Positions 8,090 to 16,352 of a DNA stretch of 26,642 nt are shown in pieces; position 1 is the first letter of the stretch, and each line of letters opens with the position of its first letter. The stretch lies in the NCBI GenBank assembly GCA_964615935.1, contig CAZTTG010000090.1, forward strand, positions 1-26,642, read 5' to 3'. The stretch comes from CAZTTG01 sp964615935. Lineage in GTDB: Bacteria > Planctomycetota > UBA1135 > GCA-002686595. The notes beneath the pieces were generated by a model, which saw only the letters and a program-made list of their open reading frames with translations, searched no databases and was not told where the DNA came from. The position numbers and the translations under genes are program-made.

Positions 8090-8422
8090 CCACGGATCGG
8101 TGGGGGGGAAGGCGATCGAGCCCTCCGGTCGGACGGGGTGGCCCGGACCCCGCCCCCGGTTCGACCGGGAGGCGGGCCCCGTCCCCGCCGGCGCGCGAGG
8201 CCGCGGCCGGGAAGGCCGCAGGGGGTCGGACCGCGGGTCCGTCCCCGGCCGGGCGGAGCGGAGCCGCGGATGGGGTTCAGCTCACCGGGGTTTCCGAACG
8301 AAAGCAGGGACGCCCCGCCTCCCGCGGCCAGCCTCGAGCCCAACACGGGCCCTCTCTGCGCCGTAGGGGGTTCCCACGGGCCCGCTTGGTGCGTGAGATG
8401 CCCGATTGCTAAGGTGACCCAG
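8090..8422. other. Divergent intergenic region
   Basis: 333 bp without a credible gene between the divergent sigma factor and the MORN-like gene. It should hold both promoters. For the plus-strand gene, TTGGTG followed after 18 bases by TAAGGT just before the start codon is a very weak promoter-like pair, and AAGGTG 6-11 bases before ATG 8423 is the probable ribosome site. The rest is GC-rich sequence with many short G/C runs in which I see nothing further. Confidence 0.5.
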
Positions 8423-9544
8423 ATGAGCAGCATCACCCCCATTCGCCTCGCCATCCTGGCCCTGGCCGCGGTCCCGGCCGCGGTGATCGCCCAGGAAGAG
8501 CCCCCGGCCTCCCCCCTCCAGGACGAGACTCCCGAGGCCCCGGCGCCGGCGCCGGCGGAGGAACGGGACCGCGCCTTCCGCGAACAGGAGGGGGAGTTCC
8601 TGGTCTTCACCCTGCCCGATGGGCAGACCCGGGCGGCCGAGGGACCGGTGGTCCGGGGCCGGCGCCACGGGATCTGGCGGCTGTACTGGAGCGACGGCGG
8701 CGTGCGCGGGGAGGGTCGCTTCGAGGGCTACGTGCGCACCGGGCCCTGGGCCTTCTGGCGCAGCGACGGCACCCTCCAGGAGTACGGCGCGTTCCAGCGG
8801 GACAAGAAGGACGGGCCCTGGCTCTTCCTGCACCGCGACGGGACCCTCCAGAAGTCCGGCTCCTTCCGCACGGGGAAGCAGCACGGCGACTGGCTCTACC
8901 GCCGCGTCGACGGGACCCTCTCCAGTCAGGGACGCTTCGAGAACGGCAAGAAGGTGGGCCTGTGGACGGACTACTACGACAGCGACAACAAGTGGAAGGA
9001 GGGATCCTTCCAGATCGGTCTGGAGGTGGGCGAGTGGCTGTCCTGGTACAAGGACGGGGCCCAGGCCGAGAAGGGCGAGTACCGCTTCGGCCTGCGGATC
9101 GGTCCCTGGGAGTCGTGGCACGAGAACGGCAACCTGCTCTCCCAGGGGAACTACGAGCTCGGAGCGCAGGCGGGACCCTGGGTGGCGTGGCACGCGAACG
9201 GAAAGAAGGCCTTCGAGTGCGACTGGATCCGCGGCAAGGAGCACGGCCCCTACAAGCGCTGGTTCGCCAACGGCAAGCTCGAGGCCGAGGGCTACTACGA
9301 GGAGGGCCAGATGAGCGGCGCCTGGAAGAGGTGGTACCGCTCGGGGCAGCTCCAGAGCGAGGCCGTCTACACCGCCGGGATGATCAACGGATCCACCACC
9401 GGCTACTTCGAATCCGGACAGAAGTCCTACGAGGGGACCATGCGTGCGGGCAAGCGTGAGGGCTCGTGGAAGTCCTGGCGCGAGGACGGCACCCCCAACG
9501 AGGGCCAGACCGGAACCTACCGCAACGGCAAGAAGGTCGGCTGA
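8423..9544 (+). CDS. Secreted MORN-like repeat protein, twelve exact 24-residue units
   Basis: 373 residues from the ATG at 8423, with AAGGTG upstream and a signal peptide (MSSITPIRLAILALAAVPAAVIAQ). Residues 25-55 are Pro/Glu/Ala-rich. From residue 83 the protein is twelve consecutive units of the type G-x-W-x-x-W-x-x-[DN]-G-x-L-x-x-x-G-x-[FY]-x-x-G-x-x-x, starting at 83, 107, 131 and so on to 347, all exactly 24 residues with no gap. This is the MORN-variant repeat that annotation pipelines often label YwqK antitoxin-like; such proteins form elongated beta sheets and probably bind other molecules. There is no catalytic motif. A secreted scaffold or surface-binding role is an inference. The next gene starts 59 bp later on the same strand, so the two may be cotranscribed. 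Confidence 0.88.
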   Translation: MSSITPIRLAILALAAVPAAVIAQEEPPASPLQDETPEAPAPAPAEERDRAFREQEGEFLVFTLPDGQTRAAEGPVVRGRRHGIWRLYWSDGGVRGEGRFEGYVRTGPWAFWRSDGTLQEYGAFQRDKKDGPWLFLHRDGTLQKSGSFRTGKQHGDWLYRRVDGTLSSQGRFENGKKVGLWTDYYDSDNKWKEGSFQIGLEVGEWLSWYKDGAQAEKGEYRFGLRIGPWESWHENGNLLSQGNYELGAQAGPWVAWHANGKKAFECDWIRGKEHGPYKRWFANGKLEAEGYYEEGQMSGAWKRWYRSGQLQSEAVYTAGMINGSTTGYFESGQKSYEGTMRAGKREGSWKSWREDGTPNEGQTGTYRNGKKVG

Positions 9545-9603
9545 CCGACCGCGCCCCGCGCCGCCCGCCCGACGCCAGCACCCCACCGACCCTGGAGCCC
9601 GCC

Positions 9604-10701
9604 GTGAGCCCCCGAATCGCCCTCCCCGCCATCCTGGCCATCGCCCTGCCGACCCTGGCCGGACCTTCGCCCCGTCCCGCCGACGAGATCGGCTTCCAGC
9701 CCGCCCCGGGCACCGCGCTGCAGAAGATCTTCCGGACCTACCACGAGCTCAGCCTGGAGCAGATCGCGCGCGCCATCGGCTCGGGCCAGTTCATGGCACG
9801 GGACCTGGGCGGCTTCATCTCCACCGAGGAGCTGATCGTCGTCCATGACCAGTACCGGGTCATGGGGCCGGGACGGCCGGACTCGCTCCTGCGGACCTAC
9901 CAGCACGTGCGGGCCAAGGGCAAGGCGACCCTCACCGGGCCCAAGGGCTCGAAGCTGGAGGACCTCTCCGCCTCCGGCAGCCCCTTCGAGCTGCGCCGCG
10001 TGCTCTTCTCCTGGATCGAGGAGGAGGGCCAGCACGCCCGCCGCTTCGACGGGGTGGACGGCCCCGAGGACATCCTGCTGGACGCGCGCGAGGACATGGA
10101 CGCGCGCAGCGCGCTCCCCGCCGGCCCGGTGGAGGTGGGCGACACCTGGCAACTGGATCAACGACAGCTCGGGATTCTGCTGGCCCCCGGCGGGGACCTG
10201 AAGCTCATCCCGCGCAAGTTCTCCGAGTTCGCCCGCACCATGAAGCTCGGCTGCGGGGGCAGCCTGTGGGACATCCTGGGCCCCGATACCGTGGGCTCGG
10301 CCACCTGCCGGTACGCGGGGGTGCGCGAGGAGGAGGGCGTGCCGGTGGCGGTCATCGAGATCAGCGAGCTGGTGCTCAGCTCGATCAAGGACCAGACCGC
10401 GGCCTTCGAGGACTCGATGCCCACCAGCGAACGCCAAGAGCCCGGCTTCCTGGAGCAGGTGGTGGTGGACTTCTCGGTGGTGGGGGGCGGGGAGATCCTG
10501 TGGAACCAGGAGGCCGGCCACCTCCACTCCATGTCCATCCAGGGCGAGGAGAGGATCTCCCTGACGGTCACCAAGACCTTCCTCGACACCGAGGAGCCCT
10601 ACAACATCGTCGAGCGCAGCGCCATGAGCGGCGGGCTGACGATGGAGGTGGAGTGCAAGACGGCTCCCCCGGCGGAGGAGGATCCCTTCTCCGGCAAATA
10701 G
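9604..10701 (+). CDS. Secreted protein of unknown function
   Basis: 365 residues from a GTG at 9604, chosen because GGAG lies about 8 bases upstream and the start yields a signal peptide (MSPRIALPAILAIALPTLAG). No ATG is available nearby. The mature protein looks like a mixed alpha/beta domain: an N-terminal helix-rich part (ALQKIFRTYHELSLEQIARAI), then beta-strand-like stretches with repeated acidic residues, and VGDTWQLD, a motif often seen in proteins that measure or bind lipidic or hydrophobic ligands. I do not recognise a named family. Only a few cysteines are present. It follows the MORN-like gene by 59 bp and probably shares its transcript. A role at the cell envelope is inferred only from secretion. 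Confidence 0.75.
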   Translation: MSPRIALPAILAIALPTLAGPSPRPADEIGFQPAPGTALQKIFRTYHELSLEQIARAIGSGQFMARDLGGFISTEELIVVHDQYRVMGPGRPDSLLRTYQHVRAKGKATLTGPKGSKLEDLSASGSPFELRRVLFSWIEEEGQHARRFDGVDGPEDILLDAREDMDARSALPAGPVEVGDTWQLDQRQLGILLAPGGDLKLIPRKFSEFARTMKLGCGGSLWDILGPDTVGSATCRYAGVREEEGVPVAVIEISELVLSSIKDQTAAFEDSMPTSERQEPGFLEQVVVDFSVVGGGEILWNQEAGHLHSMSIQGEERISLTVTKTFLDTEEPYNIVERSAMSGGLTMEVECKTAPPAEEDPFSGK

Positions 10702-10881
10702 CGGCCCCCGGGGATCGTCGCGGGCGGAAGGGGGGAGGCGGGCTCGGCCGCCGACGGGGGCGCTCCCTCCCCGACCCGCGGTGGGGAGCGGGGCGGGACC
10801 CGCCGCCCGGGGAGGGGCCGGCCCGGCCGACGCGCCGGGCATTGTCGGGGATTAATCGGCTCTTTGGCGAGTGCCGCGCCT

Positions 10882-10952
10882 GGAGACCCGTCTCCACGAT
10901 AGACTACTTCCTAGGATCGTGCTGCGCCCGGGACCTCAGGAGCCCGGGTTTT
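10882..10952 (+). promoter_or_regulatory. Leader region with operator-like repeat and terminator-like hairpin
   Basis: Within the 301-bp gap before the secreted calcium-motif gene there are two inverted repeats. GGAGAC/GTCTCC (10882-10887 and 10890-10895) is a perfect 6-bp dyad with a 2-base spacer. CCCGGG at 10927-10932 and 10943-10948 forms a 6-bp stem with a 10-base loop, followed directly by TTTT (10949-10952). Lying 51 bp before the start codon, the second could act as an attenuator or as the end of an upstream transcript. The rest of the gap is GC-rich and featureless. Confidence 0.3.
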
Positions 10953-11002
10953 CGTCGTCGTCGCAGCCCCCCCTCTGGACCTCTACAGGAATGCATCAGG
11001 AG

Positions 11003-12727
11003 ATGAGTATCAAAACAATCGCGTTCAGCCTGCCGGTGGCCTGCCTCGTCCTCGCGGCAGGCGCCACCGCGCAAATCCCCGACATCGTGATGGCCGAGAC
11101 CACCCAGGACCAGATCGTCCTGTTCCAGGATCTCGACGACAGCGGCTACTTCGACGCCGATATCGAGGTCGTCGCCCTCTACAACGATGGGATGGGCGGC
11201 ACCAACTTCTCCAGCCCGCGCGACGTGATGGTGCGCAAGGAAGGCGGAGCCCCGGTGGCCTACTGGGTCGACACCGGCCAGGACCAGCTCTTCCGCGGCG
11301 AGGATCTGGACGCGAACGGCGTCATCGATCTGGGTGAGGAGACCTTCTTCTACACCTACGGCGCGGCCAGCCCCGATGGCCTGGCGCTGACCGACGACGG
11401 AGCCGTGTGGCACTGCTCGGACGGCGACACCAACCAGGGCATCTGGCGCTCCTATGACGCCGACAGCAACAAGACCGCCAACGATCCGGGCGAGACCGTG
11501 CTGCTGATCGACGGCACCGTCAACCACACCATCGAGCAGTCCATCGGCGCCCCGGTCTCGGCCTTCATGGGCGACATCCTGCGCATGACCGACGTCGGCA
11601 ACGGGATCGTGGCCTTCACCAGCTACACGGACTCGGCGCACTTCCGCTTCGAGGACAAGAACGGCGACGACGACGTGGTCGACGCCGGCGAGTCCATCCT
11701 GTTCCTGAACGCCACCGGCGAGAACCCCTCCTTCGACTGGAACCCGGACTTCGCCGGGGCGGTGATGGGATCCGATCCGCGCAGCCTGGTGGTCGACCCC
11801 GTGGCGGTCACCAACGGCTGGCTCAGCCGCGTGGCCTCCCAGGACGAGGGCGGGGCCGAGATCGTCTACCTGGGCTGCGACTCCTCCAGCACCAGCGCCT
11901 ACTCGCAGAACCAGTACGGCGAGTACATCAACGGCCTGATCTTCCGCTGCGAGGACCTCAACCTGGACGGCGACGCCAACGACGCCGGCGAGGTGACCAC
12001 CTTCTACGACGGCTCCGAGCTCTCGGGGCTGGGCGTCGAGGTGCTGGAGAAGATCATCGGCATCCACTGCTTCGGCGGGGAGATCTTCGTGTGCGAGCTG
12101 AACGCCAACTCGACCCCGCAGTTCCACCGCTTCCGGGACCTGAACGGCGACAACGACGCCATGGACACCGGTGAGCAGACCCTGCTCCTGTGGGACGCCA
12201 GCTCGCTCTTCCCGGCCGGCGTGTTCTTCAACGGCGGCGCCTTCGTCTACGAGATCGGCGCCAACGAGCACCTGGCCTGGGACACCGGCCCGACCTGCCC
12301 CCCGCCGGTGGTGTACTGCACCGCGAAGATGAACAGCCTGGGCTGCACCCCGGCCATCGGCTACACGGGCAGCCCCAGCCTGACCGATCCCAACACCTTC
12401 GACATCAACGCGGTCAACATCATCAACAACAAGCCGGGCATCCTCTTCTACGGCTACTCCCCGGCGGCCATCCCCTTCCAGGGCGGATTCCTGTGCGTGC
12501 AGCCGCCCATCAAGCGGACTCCGCCGCAGTCGTCGGGCGGGAACCCGCCGCCCCCGGACTGCTCGGGGACCTACCACTACGACATGAACGCGCGCATCCA
12601 GAGCGGCGTCGACCCGGCCCTGCAGGTGCTGGGCGTCAAGGTGTACGCCCAGTACTGGTCGCGGGATCCCCAGGATCCCCACACCACCAACCTCAGCGAC
12701 GCGCTGGAGTTCGAGATCTGTCCGTGA
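11003..12727 (+). CDS. Secreted protein with calcium-loop repeats and shared C-terminal domain
   Basis: 574 residues from ATG 11003, chosen because it opens a typical signal peptide (MSIKTIAFSLPVACLVLAAGATAQ). ATG 10991 is an in-frame alternative, and neither has an ideally spaced ribosome site. Six acidic loops of 13 residues resemble EF-hand or dockerin-type calcium loops: 43-55, 101-113, 152-164, 218-230, 318-330 and 379-391, with cores such as DLNLDGDANDAGE. They sit at the start of repeated beta-rich segments, so a propeller-like or repeat fold is possible. Residues 437-574 are the same C-terminal domain as in the two proteases (YCTAKMNS, FYGYSP, PFQGGFLCVQPPIKRT, SGG, YWSRDP). The stop codon at 12725-12727 coincides with the 5' end of the group II intron. 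Function is unknown; an extracellular structural or binding role is inferred. Confidence 0.85.
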   Translation: MSIKTIAFSLPVACLVLAAGATAQIPDIVMAETTQDQIVLFQDLDDSGYFDADIEVVALYNDGMGGTNFSSPRDVMVRKEGGAPVAYWVDTGQDQLFRGEDLDANGVIDLGEETFFYTYGAASPDGLALTDDGAVWHCSDGDTNQGIWRSYDADSNKTANDPGETVLLIDGTVNHTIEQSIGAPVSAFMGDILRMTDVGNGIVAFTSYTDSAHFRFEDKNGDDDVVDAGESILFLNATGENPSFDWNPDFAGAVMGSDPRSLVVDPVAVTNGWLSRVASQDEGGAEIVYLGCDSSSTSAYSQNQYGEYINGLIFRCEDLNLDGDANDAGEVTTFYDGSELSGLGVEVLEKIIGIHCFGGEIFVCELNANSTPQFHRFRDLNGDNDAMDTGEQTLLLWDASSLFPAGVFFNGGAFVYEIGANEHLAWDTGPTCPPPVVYCTAKMNSLGCTPAIGYTGSPSLTDPNTFDINAVNIINNKPGILFYGYSPAAIPFQGGFLCVQPPIKRTPPQSSGGNPPPPDCSGTYHYDMNARIQSGVDPALQVLGVKVYAQYWSRDPQDPHTTNLSDALEFEICP

Positions 12728-13176
12728 GCGCCGGCACAAACCGGTGATGTGTAGGGAATGAGAGAGTCCTACGGTGAAGGCCCAGCCAGCCACACCGACC
12801 CCGAGTCATGCGGCGTGCCCCGTAAGGGTCACGGCGAAGCGTTGACAGGGGCACTTGCAGGCTCGGCATTGAGCCGCGAAATCTCGAGAGTCTGGGGTGC
12901 CGACGCAGTACGGACATGCGGAAGGCAACACGGTCAGGCTCGTCAAGGCGAGAGCCTGGCCGACCCCACGCGGTCTGAGACCCCTGCATGCAAGGAAACA
13001 CATCACGCGGGAGCCGGGAGATCCCGCCCTCGGCCTGGTGAGATGGTCACGAGGTCCGCGACGTGAATCCCGGAGGGAACAAGACGTCGATGCACGAGGG
13101 TGGGAAGTCGGACGGGTCCGTAGTACCTGAGAAGTCTCCGAACAAAGGGTGCGGTGAGCCGCGCTCGGCGGAGGGG

Positions 13177-14280
13177 ATGGAGGGAAGGGACCCGGCCAAA
13201 GGGAACCCGAGTCAGCCGATCAGGCACCGGACACAGAGCCGGGCGCGTCTGCAACAGGCGCTGGCGCGGGTACGACGGGCAGTCCAGAAGGACAGGGGGC
13301 TGCGGCTGAGTGCACTCTGGCACCACGTCGAAGACCTTGACCGCCTGCGGGAGGCTTACTTCAGCCTCGAGCACAAGAGCGCGCCGGGGGTGGACGGGGA
13401 GACGTGGCAGCACTACGGCGAGGACCTGGAGAGCCATCTCCAAGACCTCTCGGAGCGCCTGAAACGCGGAGCGTACCGAGCGAGACCGGTTCGCAGAGCC
13501 TTCGTACCCAAGGACGACGGGCGAGAGCGCCCGATCGGAGTGCCCGTGCTGGAGGATGGGAAACGGACCGTGGCGCGGGAAGGGACACCGCAGGGAGGGA
13601 GCATCAGCCCCCTGCTCGCGAATATCTACCTGCACTTCGTGTTCGACGTGTGGGCCGACGCGTGGAGGAACAAACGAGCGAGCGGTGACGTGATCATCGT
13701 GCGTTTCGCCGACGACTTCATCGTGGGCTTCCAGCATCGTGAGGACGCCGAGCGGTTTCGGGCGGAGCTGACGGATCGATTCCGCCGCTTCAACCTGGAG
13801 CTGCACCCCGACAAGACGCGCTTGATTCGCTTTGGTCGCTTTGCGGCCGGGGATCGCCAACGACGTGGCGAGGGGAAACCGGAGACCTTCGACTTCCTGG
13901 GTTTCACGCACATCTGTGGGGAGACCAGAAGCGGGGCCTTCCAGGTGGTGCGCCGAACCATGCGGAAACGGCTGAGGACCAAGCTGCGGGCCGTGAAGGT
14001 CGAGCTCCACAGGCGCATGCACGATCCCATCACCGAGGTGGGTGCCTGGCTGAGAAGCGTTGTCGACGGGCACGCCAATTATTACGGCGTGCACGGCAAC
14101 GGCGCGGCCTTGAAGGCCTTTCGCAACCAGTCCCTGGTCCTGTGGCATCGCGCCCTCTCGCGGCGCAGCCAAACGGGCTACGTGTCCTGGAAGCGTATGT
14201 ACGGCCTGGCCAAACGCTGGCTCCCTTCGCTCCGCGTCCGGCACCCCTGGCCCGAGGAACGCCTGTGCGTCAAAACCTGA
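13177..14280 (+). CDS. Group II intron reverse transcriptase/maturase, catalytic palm segment deleted
   Basis: 367 residues from ATG 13177, where homologues begin (MEGRDPAKGN) and GGAGGGG lies just upstream; in-frame GTG 13063 and ATG 13090 are alternatives. Recognisable parts in order: the N-terminal RT block (SAPGVDGETWQHYGEDLE), FVPKDDGRERPIGVPVLED, TPQGGSISPLLANIYLH, the active-site loop VRFADDFIVGF (FADD in place of YADD), HPDKTRLIRFGRF, FLGFTH, and the maturase X domain (WLRSVVDGHANYYGVHGN). In normal relatives about 90 residues separate RPIG.P.LED from EDG.W...EGTPQGG, carrying the fingers/palm block with the first catalytic Asp (DADIRGFFD-type). Here they are fused at about 13546-13560 without loss of frame. 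Reverse transcription should be abolished, while RNA binding through the X domain might remain. No HNH endonuclease domain is seen. Confidence 0.85.
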   Translation: MEGRDPAKGNPSQPIRHRTQSRARLQQALARVRRAVQKDRGLRLSALWHHVEDLDRLREAYFSLEHKSAPGVDGETWQHYGEDLESHLQDLSERLKRGAYRARPVRRAFVPKDDGRERPIGVPVLEDGKRTVAREGTPQGGSISPLLANIYLHFVFDVWADAWRNKRASGDVIIVRFADDFIVGFQHREDAERFRAELTDRFRRFNLELHPDKTRLIRFGRFAAGDRQRRGEGKPETFDFLGFTHICGETRSGAFQVVRRTMRKRLRTKLRAVKVELHRRMHDPITEVGAWLRSVVDGHANYYGVHGNGAALKAFRNQSLVLWHRALSRRSQTGYVSWKRMYGLAKRWLPSLRVRHPWPEERLCVKT

Positions 14281-14285
14281 GGCAG

Positions 14286-14358
14286 GAGCCCAGTGCGGGA
14301 AAACCGCTCGCTGGGATCTGTACGGGGGGCGCCCCGCAAGGGGTGTCCCTACCGTGAC
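14286..14358 (+). ncRNA. Group II intron domains V and VI
   Basis: Domain V: from GAGCC at 14286 to about 14320, with the AGC catalytic triad, an upper stem TGCGG/CCGC capped by GAAAA, the two-to-three-base bulge, and a lower stem CCCAG/CTGGG. Domain VI: 14321-14358, a stem closed by ACGG/CCGT with upper helix CGCCCC/GGGGTG and a GCAA tetraloop; A14351 is unpaired at the branch-point position. Both lie directly after the maturase stop codon at 14280, as in complete group II introns. Confidence 0.78.
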
Positions 14359-14410
14359 AAGGTCCCGACCGGCGAATCGACGAATCCGACCCACCCACGA
14401 GACCCACGCA

Positions 14411-16327
<1,917 letters not shown>

Positions 16328-16352
16328 GCGGGCCGCGGGCTCCCCGGCGGAC

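Larger units (their letters stand above)
12724..14358 (+). mobile_element. Group II intron with internally deleted maturase
   Basis: Upstream of a reverse transcriptase/maturase frame lies about 450 bp of structured non-coding sequence (including GGGAATGAGAGAGTCC), typical of intron domain I. Downstream of it are recognisable domains V and VI. The proposed 5' end is GTGAG at 12724, close to the consensus GUGYG. TGTCC just before it (12719-12723, IBS1) is complementary to GGACA at 12912-12916 (EBS1 candidate). The proposed 3' end is ...CCGTGAC at 14358, seven bases after a bulged A at 14351 that would be the branch point. Base composition is less G/C-biased than in the flanking genes, fitting a transferred element. 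The element is inserted between the calcium-motif gene and htpG, in their orientation. The ends are inferred from consensus, and the 5' end is the less certain. Confidence 0.82.

Noticed and set aside
7202..8422. N-terminal extension of the MORN-like frame by about 400 codons
   Set aside because: The extension overlaps the sigma gene on the other strand and has shadow-type composition. The ATG at 8423 has a ribosome site and begins a signal peptide.
8423..9544. Antitoxin of a toxin-antitoxin pair (YwqK-type label)
   Set aside because: The protein has a signal peptide and no adjacent toxin gene. The label reflects only the repeat family.
14286..14321. G opposite A next to the catalytic triad in domain V as a disabling mutation
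   Set aside because: The position usually shows a G-U pair, but I cannot tell without an alignment whether this intron subclass naturally has GGATC here.
12722..14357. CCGTGA at both intron edges as a target-site duplication
   Set aside because: Group II introns insert by retrohoming without target duplication, and six bases can recur by chance in GC-rich DNA. Kept only as a point in judging the intron ends.
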